Positions 1 through 6,323 of a DNA stretch of 13,685 nucleotides are shown here, in pieces. Every line of letters starts with the position of its first letter. Position 1 is the stretch's first letter. The DNA is from Nitrospiraceae bacterium (GTDB lineage Bacteria > Nitrospirota > Thermodesulfovibrionia > Thermodesulfovibrionales > UBA9159), in assembly GCA_003453735.1 (NCBI GenBank), contig DMNE01000057.1:1-13685 (forward strand), in the 5' to 3' direction. The position numbers were made by a program, and so were the translations under genes. The notes under the pieces are model-generated. The model did not search any database. It was not told where the DNA came from and worked only from the letters and a program-made list of their open reading frames with translations.

Positions 1-780
1 GGTCAGTTTCTGTTTCGTCTTGTTCAGGCCGCATACGACTCCGAACATCTCATCCATGACCGTCTCGAACTGATGACTGTCATGGAGATTTCCCGGATAG
101 ACGCAATAGTACAACGGCAGCCGGCTCTCGCGCGCCACCAGAAGCCCCAATCCGATCTGCCGGAGATTATGCCGTCCTTCCTTGTTCTTCCCCCGTCGAG
201 CAAGCTCAGAGGGCGTATCACTCGCCATAAAGGTGTAGTAGTTTGTGGTATCAAACAACAGGCAGTCAGCATCAGGGGATTCAAGCTCCCACATCTTCTC
301 AAAGAACCGCCGGGCAATCCTCTTGAGCGCGGCTTCCGATACCCTGTCCCACTTCTCCCAGTAGCGTTGACTGGTGAGCTCACCAATAGCAACAGGACGA
401 ATCTGCTGCACCGCTGTTCGCCCATACCATTGGGCAAGCTTGTTCTTGCTGGTGCTCTCGCACATCCGATTCCATATGCAGTACAAAAAATACTCTCCTA
501 CGGACGGACCTTCTTCCTGAGGGCCTCGCTCGATTTCCTTATCGACAATGCCCACTAGGTCAACGTCTTGGCTCACTTGATAGGCCAGCCACAATGCTCC
601 GAACTCTTCCACCTTGAGTCTGACTGCCGCCTCTTCGGAGCCCGCTACGAGGCCAGCCACCCGTTCAGGAGAGCCGATGTATATTTGGGAGACTACCTTA
701 GGCTTCCCCCCAACGCGTGCAATCTCGCGCACATACAGGTAGGGTCTTCCCTTTTTCGTCTTGATATGGAAATGCGCCAT
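1..780 (-). CDS. IS1634-like (IS4 superfamily) transposase, N-terminal 260 codons, cut by window edge
   Basis: Reading the minus strand from the ATG at 780 gives an uninterrupted frame of 260 codons to base 1, with no stop, so the C-terminus lies outside the window. The N-terminus (MAHFHIKTKKGRPYLYVREI, then VGGKPKVVSQIYIGS) is typical of IS1634-type transposases. These carry a short beta-rich head with a conserved G-K-P/R...(Y)IG pattern. LLFDTTNYYTF (about residues 187-197) fits the first catalytic Asp of the DDE/RNase H fold. The later NLRQIGLGLLVARESRLPLY and YPGN.HDS segments match the conserved block after it. Family members are usually about 450-600 residues, so roughly half is visible; the second Asp and the Glu cannot be assessed. 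No Shine-Dalgarno precedes the ATG. The family call is from recognition of motifs, not a search. The frame is intact as far as it can be seen, so the element may be active. Confidence 0.85.
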   Translation of the reverse strand, partial: MAHFHIKTKKGRPYLYVREIARVGGKPKVVSQIYIGSPERVAGLVAGSEEAAVRLKVEEFGALWLAYQVSQDVDLVGIVDKEIERGPQEEGPSVGEYFLYCIWNRMCESTSKNKLAQWYGRTAVQQIRPVAIGELTSQRYWEKWDRVSEAALKRIARRFFEKMWELESPDADCLLFDTTNYYTFMASDTPSELARRGKNKEGRHNLRQIGLGLLVARESRLPLYYCVYPGNLHDSHQFETVMDEMFGVVCGLNKTKQKLT

Positions 781-786
781 GTCAAA

Positions 787-819
787 TACTATTATAGTAG
801 GGTCTTACTTGTCAAGTAA
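787..819. promoter_or_regulatory. Two tandem palindromes with promoter-like hexamers upstream of the transposase
   Basis: Seven bases upstream of the transposase ATG is a 13-base palindrome (787-799, arms TACTAT/ATAGTA around a single T). Five bases further is a 15-base palindrome (805-819, arms TTACTTG/CAAGTAA around a single T). Read on the minus strand, the second contains a perfect TTGACA (810-815) and the first a perfect TATAAT (791-796). They are separated by only 13 bases, which is too short for a good sigma-70 promoter. A transcript from this TATAAT would be nearly leaderless. These may be the transposase promoter/operator or part of the IS terminus. The palindromes are seen directly; the function is inferred. 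Confidence 0.45.
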
Positions 820-939
820 AAAATGCGTTTGAGCAGTCTTGCCATCCCCCAGTATCATGGATGATCCGAAGGATAAAGGTAAGAAGGGGAGCGTATAAAG
901 CCTTAATTAGTAATTTTTGGAGGAAAGGAGAGGAAACTC

Positions 940-1098
940 GTGAGCGGTACTCAAGAAAACGAGAGACTCATGGCATGTGAAGTGTCAAATGCCGATACGA
1001 ATAAGGCTGCAGAGGAAAAAGATTGCCCTGCTGCGGATCTTTTCACCGGCTGTGATGCTAAGGAGTACTTACAAGAGAAAGCGCTGAGGAAGTCTTGA
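940..1098 (+). CDS. Small hypothetical ORF, 52 aa, GTG start, strong ribosome binding site
   Basis: A GTG at 940 opens a 52-codon frame ending in TGA at 1096-1098. It is preceded by a purine-rich stretch (919-934) with GGAGG and AGGAG, the latter 9 bases from the start, which is the best Shine-Dalgarno in this part of the window. The product is acidic and hydrophilic, has three cysteines (C13, C29, C38, not in a CxxC pattern) and no membrane segment. I do not recognise a family. It could be a genuine small protein, or the 5' remnant of a longer gene: past its stop, another plus-strand frame reads AEEVLSTRIIPNPALPPVDTG before stopping at 1155-1157, which would fit a frameshift. The IS insertion next door makes decay plausible. 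Confidence 0.35.
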   Translation: MSGTQENERLMACEVSNADTNKAAEEKDCPAADLFTGCDAKEYLQEKALRKS

Positions 1099-1415
1099 GC
1101 ACGCGGATAATACCCAACCCAGCTCTACCACCTGTAGATACCGGTCTGCGGCAATAAGCATAGCGATACCCAAGGTTACGACACTCAGACTCCTCACTGT
1201 TTCGTCTCGTGGTTTCGTCCTTGGTGACTCAAAGGTCTTTTGTAGTGATATCTTTGCCAAGGATTTCGTTCGCTTTAGCCTTCAGGCAGATTGTCCCTGC
1301 TCAAAACTGGGGATGGCAGAAATCATTTGTACCTGAGAAATCATGGTGTATCGGTAATCGACCTTGGTATATTATTTGCTTTACTCAGACCTCTACTGTG
1401 TGATAAACTTTTTTT
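1099..1415. other. Gap before lptC with no convincing gene
   Basis: About 317 bases separate the small ORF from lptC. One plus frame is open from 1088 to a TGA at 1334-1336 but has no start codon and a serine-rich composition. Another runs 1209-1403 from an ATG with no ribosome binding site. A minus-strand frame (1260-1069, TTG start) has a hydrophobic stretch but also no ribosome binding site. None resembles a family I know. In many relatives kdsC or another Kdo-pathway gene precedes lptC; I see no HAD-type DxDG motif here. The last bases before lptC are a double stop (TGA TAA) followed by a run of seven T. An lptC promoter must lie in or before this stretch unless transcription comes from further upstream, but I cannot pick a clear -35/-10 pair. 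Confidence 0.5.
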
Positions 1416-1919
1416 GTGAGATTCGTATATGCGCTATCACTCGTCCTACTCGCAGTAGTATCGTATTTTGTGTTCCATGGAGAGCAGGAATATAAGAAAG
1501 ACCTTTTACTTAAGACAAATTCTTATATCGAGGGGTTGAAGATCATACAGAAGAAAAATGGCAGCGATGCATGGGTCATTACAGCCAGAAGGGCTGACTT
1601 TACCAAGGACGAGAAGGTCGCACAGATGGATACCGTGACGATACAGGCAATACCGGAAGGCATTGTGGCCAATGCCGATACCGGAACGTACACCATGGCG
1701 ACAAAAGAGCTTCGCCTTGACAATAACATTAAAATACGGATTAAGGATTCTATCGTCTTTGCAAAAAGTCTTATGTGGAATCCTTCCAGCGGAATGCTGA
1801 CCTCAAACGATAGGGTGAGAGTTGACGGCACAAAGTTCAGAATAGAGGGAGAAGGGCTGACTGCTACGCAAGACCAAAAAGTGAAGCTTATGAACAAAGT
1901 CACGGCAACCTTCTTTTAA
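1416..1919 (+). CDS. lptC: LPS export periplasmic/inner-membrane protein LptC
   Basis: This is a 167-residue bitopic protein. It has one N-terminal membrane segment (about residues 4-20, rich in A/L/V/S) and then a periplasmic domain of short beta strands with the alternating pattern typical of the LptC/OstA fold (for example IVANADTGTYTM, LRLDNNIKIRI and GMLTSNDRVRVD). LptC sits on the LptBFG transporter and passes lipopolysaccharide to LptA. The call rests on size, topology, the repeated ANADTGTY and LTSNDRVRV-type signatures, and position directly before lptA and lptB. The start is GTG at 1416: the two codons TGA TAA lie just upstream in frame, no other in-frame start precedes the membrane segment, and no Shine-Dalgarno is visible, so translation may be weak. 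The stop is three bases before the first possible lptA ATG. Confidence 0.88.
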   Translation: MRFVYALSLVLLAVVSYFVFHGEQEYKKDLLLKTNSYIEGLKIIQKKNGSDAWVITARRADFTKDEKVAQMDTVTIQAIPEGIVANADTGTYTMATKELRLDNNIKIRIKDSIVFAKSLMWNPSSGMLTSNDRVRVDGTKFRIEGEGLTATQDQKVKLMNKVTATFF

Positions 1920-1973
1920 GGAATGGCGAGATCATCACGCAGCTCTGCTAAGGCTGAGAAATCAGGATGCACG

Positions 1974-2522
1974 ATGCGACGCGGTATGCTACACGCGATG
2001 AACGTATTAGTTCGCGCATCACACAGCAGGCGTTACGTATCATTTGCACCCTCTTTTTTGCGTCTGGCCCCGTTTTTTTTATTCCTTCTGCTGTGCCTCT
2101 CCATTTCTGTTTCCTCCGGCGAGAACAAACCGCCCGAAGCACGGGGACCGATTGTCATAACCTCTGCAAATCTGTCCGCCGATAACAAAGCACATACAGC
2201 TCTCTTTGAAGGTTCTGTCACCGCTAAGACGGATACCATGACTATTTATTCAGACAAAATGCTCGTTTATTATTCCGAAGGTGGTGGGGTAACGAGAATC
2301 GACTCAGAGGGACATGTGAAAGTGATAACTGGTGAGCGGGTCATAACCTCTGCTGTCGCTACCTATCTGGCTGAGGACGATAAGGTGATATTTACGGGCG
2401 AGCCGAGGGCAACCGAGGGAGGCAATGTCGTCTCAGGAACAAAGATGATATACCTCATCAAGGAAGACCGCTCAATAGTCGAAAACAGCAAGGTTTTCAT
2501 CGAGAACAAGAAAGGCAAATGA
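1974..2522 (+). CDS. lptA: LPS transport periplasmic bridge protein LptA (OstA-like)
   Basis: This is an exported OstA/LptA-domain protein that should form the periplasmic bridge carrying LPS from LptC to the outer membrane. With the ATG at 1974 it has 182 residues. A basic stretch (SRRY) leads into a hydrophobic core (LAPFFLFLLLCLSISVSSG), then the beta-jellyroll: ITSANLSADN, ALFEGSVTAKTDTMTIYSDKMLVYY, HVKVITGERVITSAVATYLAEDDKVIFTGEPRATEG and VSGTKMIYLI. These strand repeats are characteristic of LptA. The frame is open back to an ATG at 1923, but that start has AAGGA immediately against it. The ATG at 1974 has AGGA six bases upstream, and an ATG at 1998 is also possible. Residues before the signal peptide look unlike homologs and may derive from a repeat (see findings). 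The stop overlaps the lptB start by four bases (ATGA). Confidence 0.87.
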   Translation: MRRGMLHAMNVLVRASHSRRYVSFAPSFLRLAPFFLFLLLCLSISVSSGENKPPEARGPIVITSANLSADNKAHTALFEGSVTAKTDTMTIYSDKMLVYYSEGGGVTRIDSEGHVKVITGERVITSAVATYLAEDDKVIFTGEPRATEGGNVVSGTKMIYLIKEDRSIVENSKVFIENKKGK

Positions 2523-3244
2523 CAAATATCCTCAGGGCAGAGGGGCTTTCAAAAAGCTACAGGGGAAAAGAAGTGGTTAAGAGCCTTAGTATATACGTCT
2601 CTACAGGAGAGATAGTCGGTCTTCTCGGTCCGAATGGCGCAGGAAAGACAACGACTTTTTATATGATCGTGGGTCTCATAAAGCCTGATAGCGGCGCTAT
2701 TTTTCTAAATGACGAGGATATCGGTCAACTGCCCATGTACAAGAGAGCTATCAAGGGTATCAGCTATCTGCCGCAGGAGGCCTCCATCTTCAGGAAACTG
2801 ACGGTAAGAGATAATCTCAGGGCGGTCCTCGAGATCAAGGGCTATGCTGAAACCGAGATGATTGACCAGGTAGAGCAACTCTTGGAGGAATTCAACCTGA
2901 GAGAGTTCGCCGACAGACAATCTTTCCGACTTTCCGGGGGAGAACGAAGGAGAACGGAGATTGCGCGTGCTCTCGCAACGCGTCCGACCTTCATCCTCTT
3001 CGATGAGCCTTTTGCAGGAATCGATCCAATTGCTATAATAGAATTCAAGAAGATGCTGCGATATCTCAAAGATAAGGGCTTGGGGATTCTGCTCACAGAC
3101 CACAATGTCAGAGATACCCTGTCCATCACGGACAGGGCTTACATCATTAACAATGGAGGTATCCTTGATGAAGGGATACCGGAAAAACTCGTTGAAAATC
3201 CTGAGGTGAAAGAGACGTATCTCGGGAAGGAATTTCGACTCTAA
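2519..3244 (+). CDS. lptB: LPS export ABC transporter ATP-binding protein LptB
   Basis: This 241-residue ABC ATPase powers LPS extraction by LptFG. All core motifs are present: Walker A GPNGAGKTT (residues 37-45), Q-loop with Q86 in YLPQEASIF, signature LSGGERRR (138-145), Walker B FILFDEPFAGIDP with E163 as catalytic base, D-loop, and H-loop H195 in LLTDHNVRDTL. YLPQEASIFRKLTV, LSGGERRRTEIARALA and LTDHNVRDTL are diagnostic of LptB rather than other ABC ATPases. The length matches the family (about 240). It begins inside the lptA stop (ATGA) and ends in TAATG shared with rpoN, so translational coupling across lptA-lptB-rpoN is likely. The transmembrane partners LptF and LptG are not in this window. 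Confidence 0.97.
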   Translation: MTNILRAEGLSKSYRGKEVVKSLSIYVSTGEIVGLLGPNGAGKTTTFYMIVGLIKPDSGAIFLNDEDIGQLPMYKRAIKGISYLPQEASIFRKLTVRDNLRAVLEIKGYAETEMIDQVEQLLEEFNLREFADRQSFRLSGGERRRTEIARALATRPTFILFDEPFAGIDPIAIIEFKKMLRYLKDKGLGILLTDHNVRDTLSITDRAYIINNGGILDEGIPEKLVENPEVKETYLGKEFRL

Positions 3245-4692
3245 TGGCACTCGAAGGCAGACTCGAACTAAAACTTACTCAGAAACTCGTCCTTACGCCG
3301 CAGTTGCAGCTCGCCATAAAGCTGCTCCAGATGCCGCAACTGGAGCTGTCCGAAGCTCTCACTCAGGAACTCACCGAGAATCCTTTTCTCGAGGAGATTG
3401 TCGAAGAAAAGGAAGATTTGACCAGAGAAGAGATCGATAACGTCGAAACCGCGCTGGTAACGGATGATACTGAGGCACCACTCGAGAAACTCATAACCGG
3501 CGGATTGAGTGTGGAAGACTACTTCGATGAGCGAGGAAGCGACGGCAGGGACCTGGGATACTTCTCACCCGGTACGGTGGAACGTCCGTCATTCGAGCAG
3601 TTCATGTTCAAGGAAGTGGACCTTGTCGAGCACTTGATGTGGCAGTTGCGCCTCTCTGATGTGCCCGAAGATATCAGGGAGATCGGGGAGATGATAATCG
3701 GCAATATCGATGAAAACGGATATCTTCGTGCTTCAGACGAAGAGATTTCTGCCGCCGTACCCGCTGATCTTGAAAAAGTAGCCTGCGCGATACAGTGCAT
3801 TCAGCAATTTGACCCTCCCGGGATTGCTGCGAGACATCTCCAGGAATGTTTGATCCTGCAACTGCGGGCATTGAACCTGTCCGACAGCCTTGCAGAAAAA
3901 ATCGTTTTAAACAATATGTCAGACATCGAAAGAAAACGTTACCAACAGCTCGCCAAACAGTATAACGTATCCCTGGATGAAGTCATGACGGCCGTGAGTA
4001 TCATCGAAGGGCTCGAGCCTAAACCTGCGAGAAATTTATCGACTTCTGCCGCCGCCTATATCGTTCCTGACGTTTATCTGGTAAAAACAGAGGATGGGTA
4101 CCAGATTATCTTGAATGATGACGGATTGCCGCGTCTCAGGCTGAGCAACGAGTACAGAAAGCTGCTCCGTGCAAGAAACACACTTTCAAAAGAAGAAAAA
4201 CAGTTTGTGGATGAAAAGCTGCGTTCCGCGGTATGGCTTCTCAAAAGCCTTGACCAGAGAAACAAGACCATCTATCGAGTAACTGAAAGCATACTCGAAT
4301 TCCAGAGGGATTTTTTCGATAAGGACGTCTCCCACTTGAGGCCGTTAAATCTCAAGGATATAGCAACGACTCTCGGCATGCATGAAAGCACTATCAGCCG
4401 TGTCACTTCCAATAAATACCTGTCGTGCAGCCACGGCATTTTCAATTTCAGGTTTTTCTTCAGCAGTGCCCTTCAGAGCCCGACAGGAACAGTATCCTCA
4501 ACGTCGGTCAAGGACGTCATCAAAAAACTCATCTCCGAGGAAGACGCTCAAAAACCGCTCAGCGACCAGAGGATTGTCGAGATGCTCAAAACAAAGGACA
4601 TTATCATAGCACGGAGAACCGTTGCCAAATACCGTGAAGAGCTGAAAATCCCCCCCCAGGGGAGCCGGAAAAGAGTTTCCTTTGGCCAATAA
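3244..4692 (+). CDS. rpoN: RNA polymerase sigma-54 factor
   Basis: This 482-residue sigma-54 directs RNA polymerase to -24/-12 promoters that need AAA+ activators. Region I (about residues 7-51) shows the glutamine/leucine-rich pattern LKLTQKLVLTPQLQLAIKLLQ and ELTENPFLEE. An acidic, variable region II follows (about 52-110). The core-binding domain lies around 118-300 (FDPPGIAARHLQECL and LEPKPARNL are conserved). A helix-turn-helix is at about 372-391 (DIATTLGMHESTISRVTSNK), followed by the GIFNFRFFFS segment. The C-terminal RpoN box ARRTVAKYRE (456-465) is canonical. The length is typical and nothing is missing. Its ATG overlaps the lptB stop by one base. The lptB-rpoN-hpf order is widely conserved in Gram-negative bacteria. 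No bacterial enhancer-binding protein is encoded here. Confidence 0.98.
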   Translation: MALEGRLELKLTQKLVLTPQLQLAIKLLQMPQLELSEALTQELTENPFLEEIVEEKEDLTREEIDNVETALVTDDTEAPLEKLITGGLSVEDYFDERGSDGRDLGYFSPGTVERPSFEQFMFKEVDLVEHLMWQLRLSDVPEDIREIGEMIIGNIDENGYLRASDEEISAAVPADLEKVACAIQCIQQFDPPGIAARHLQECLILQLRALNLSDSLAEKIVLNNMSDIERKRYQQLAKQYNVSLDEVMTAVSIIEGLEPKPARNLSTSAAAYIVPDVYLVKTEDGYQIILNDDGLPRLRLSNEYRKLLRARNTLSKEEKQFVDEKLRSAVWLLKSLDQRNKTIYRVTESILEFQRDFFDKDVSHLRPLNLKDIATTLGMHESTISRVTSNKYLSCSHGIFNFRFFFSSALQSPTGTVSSTSVKDVIKKLISEEDAQKPLSDQRIVEMLKTKDIIIARRTVAKYREELKIPPQGSRKRVSFGQ

Positions 4693-4747
4693 GGGAGAGA
4701 CCATCGTAATCGCAAACACCCCGGTATTCGATTGAAAAGGAGGATAT

Positions 4748-5281
4748 ATGAATATTATCGTAAATGGAAGACACCTGGAAGTTACCCCGGCACTGAGAAG
4801 CTATGCAGAGGAAAAAATAGGCAAATTTGAGAGGTATCTGTCAAACATCACAGAAGCAACAGTGACCCTCGTTGTAGAGAAGTACCGACATAAGACAGAG
4901 GTCCTGCTCAAGGCTAACGGAGTGATGATACAAGCCGAAGGCATCACAGGGGACATCTATTCATCCATTGACGAGGTGGTCGAAAAATTAGAAAAGCAGG
5001 TCAAAAAGTACAAAGAAAAAATGGTTTCCTATCGGAAAGGCGAGGGAAAGAGTGTTCCATCTCCAATGGCGGAAGGAATATCTGCACCGGCACCGGAGAG
5101 AGCAAGGATAATCAAGAAAGAGCGCCTTGCCATGAAGCCCATGTCCCCTGATGAGGCCGCACTGCAGATGGAACTCCTTGATAAGGATTTTTTTATATTT
5201 TCAAACGATGCCAGTGGTGAGATAAACGTCATTTACCACAGAAACGACGGTAACTACGGCCTCATAGAACCGGTAAAATGA
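4748..5281 (+). CDS. hpf: Ribosome hibernation promoting factor, long form
   Basis: This 177-residue protein binds the 30S decoding region and pairs ribosomes into inactive 100S particles in stationary phase. The N-terminal S30AE domain (about 1-100) has the expected start MNIIVNGRHLEVTPALRSYAEEKIGKFERY and the EKYRHKTEV strand. A basic linker follows. The C-terminal domain (about 125-177; MSPDEAALQMELLDKDFFIF, then NVIYHRNDGNYGLIEP) is the dimerisation module of long HPF and is absent from short HPF/YfiA. A very strong Shine-Dalgarno AAGGAGG lies at 4737-4743, four bases before the ATG, so this gene is probably translated much more strongly than its neighbours. It follows rpoN by 55 bases and is probably cotranscribed, although a separate promoter in the gap cannot be excluded. 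Confidence 0.96.
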   Translation: MNIIVNGRHLEVTPALRSYAEEKIGKFERYLSNITEATVTLVVEKYRHKTEVLLKANGVMIQAEGITGDIYSSIDEVVEKLEKQVKKYKEKMVSYRKGEGKSVPSPMAEGISAPAPERARIIKKERLAMKPMSPDEAALQMELLDKDFFIFSNDASGEINVIYHRNDGNYGLIEPVK

Positions 5282-5468
5282 AACGGCTGCCCTTAGTGTC
5301 GGAGGAACTCACTTCGACCAACGCAGTAATCTGAATGCAGGACAATTATAAGATCACTTCGGGGCTGAGCCCTCGCATTGAAACGCGCTGTATCGAACAG
5401 AATGTCGGCTTTTTCCCTCCCCCTTCGCCACGCGAAGTAACACTGATCTGGTTTTATAGGCGATAGCA
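5282..5468 (+). other. hpf-rapZ spacer with small hairpins; ptsN absent
   Basis: This 187-base gap replaces the ptsN gene found between hpf and rapZ in many relatives. No plus-strand frame resembles PtsN. It contains a perfect 6-bp hairpin (5423-5437, CTTCGC/GCGAAG, loop CAC) and a small GGGCT/AGCCC dyad near 5368. Neither is followed by a T tract, so neither is an obvious terminator. A TATAAG near 5350 could be a -10 for rapZ but has no good -35. Confidence 0.4.
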
Positions 5469-6323
5469 TTGAGACCAACGATCGTCATCATAACAGGTCT
5501 TGCCGGCTCGGGCAAAACCGTCGCATTACGAGCACTGGAGGATGTGGGCTTTTACTGCGTAGACAATCTTCCCATAACCCTGATGGAGCCTTTCACTTCG
5601 ACCATCACAGCAAACGACTCCAATAGGGTGGGGGTGGGGATAGATATCAGGGAAAAGGAGTTCCTCCCTGCACTTGATTCTGTACTGAAGAACTTACGAG
5701 AAAAGTATCATCTTGAGATTATCTTTCTCGAGGCAGAGAAAGAGGCCCTCATACGAAGGTTTAAGGAGACCAGGAGACCCCACCCGCTCGTCTCGGGTGA
5801 CGTCGGTTTGGAAAGAGCCATCGATATCGAAAAATCCATGCTCATTCCGTTACGGGAAGAGGCTTACAGGATCATCGACACCTCTGCCTACACACCTCAT
5901 CAGTTGCGGCATCTCATTTCTTCGCTCTTCAAGGGATCTTCGCAGAATACGGTTTTGTCGATAACCCTCATTTCTTTCGGATACAAATTTGGGATACCGT
6001 TAAGCGTTGACATGCTCTTTGATGTGAGATTCATCCCAAATCCTTTCTTTATCCCCACTCTCAGAGAACTCAACGGCACTGATATGGCTGTCAAAGACTT
6101 TGTTTTGAAAAATACGTCAACCCAGGAATTCCTTGAGAGGGTCTCAGAGTTATTGAATTTTCTTATCCCTCACTATATCAACGAAGGGAAGGCTTACCTG
6201 ACTCTGGGATTCGGCTGCACGGGCGGCAAACACCGTTCCCCCGCAATAACAGAAAAGATATCAGAGATGATAAAAAACCATCCTGTTGAGATCACTGTAG
6301 TGCACCGAGACTTGCAAGAGTGA
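5469..6323 (+). CDS. rapZ: RNase adapter / nucleotide-binding protein RapZ
   Basis: This 284-residue P-loop protein of the RapZ (YvcJ/YhbJ) family has Walker A GLAGSGKT (residues 10-17), the DVGFYCVDNLP block (25-35) and RRPHPL near 103. The C-terminal domain carries GFGCTGGKHRS (247-257), which binds an amino-sugar ligand in enteric RapZ. In enterics RapZ presents small RNAs such as GlmZ to RNase E to tune glucosamine-6-phosphate synthase. Outside enterics the same fold is linked to envelope-precursor metabolism, and the RNA partner is unknown here. The start is TTG at 5469: an in-frame TAG lies at 5457-5459 and no ATG or GTG occurs before the P-loop, so TTG is the only usual choice. The Shine-Dalgarno is poor. 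The stop overlaps the next gene by four bases (GTGA). Confidence 0.95.
   Translation: MRPTIVIITGLAGSGKTVALRALEDVGFYCVDNLPITLMEPFTSTITANDSNRVGVGIDIREKEFLPALDSVLKNLREKYHLEIIFLEAEKEALIRRFKETRRPHPLVSGDVGLERAIDIEKSMLIPLREEAYRIIDTSAYTPHQLRHLISSLFKGSSQNTVLSITLISFGYKFGIPLSVDMLFDVRFIPNPFFIPTLRELNGTDMAVKDFVLKNTSTQEFLERVSELLNFLIPHYINEGKAYLTLGFGCTGGKHRSPAITEKISEMIKNHPVEITVVHRDLQE

Noticed and set aside
73..558. 161-codon plus-strand ORF
   Set aside because: It lies antisense to the transposase, whose frame is continuous and has recognisable family motifs.
2705..3250. 181-codon minus-strand ORF
   Set aside because: Antisense to lptB, which carries every ABC motif; the antisense translation shows no family features.
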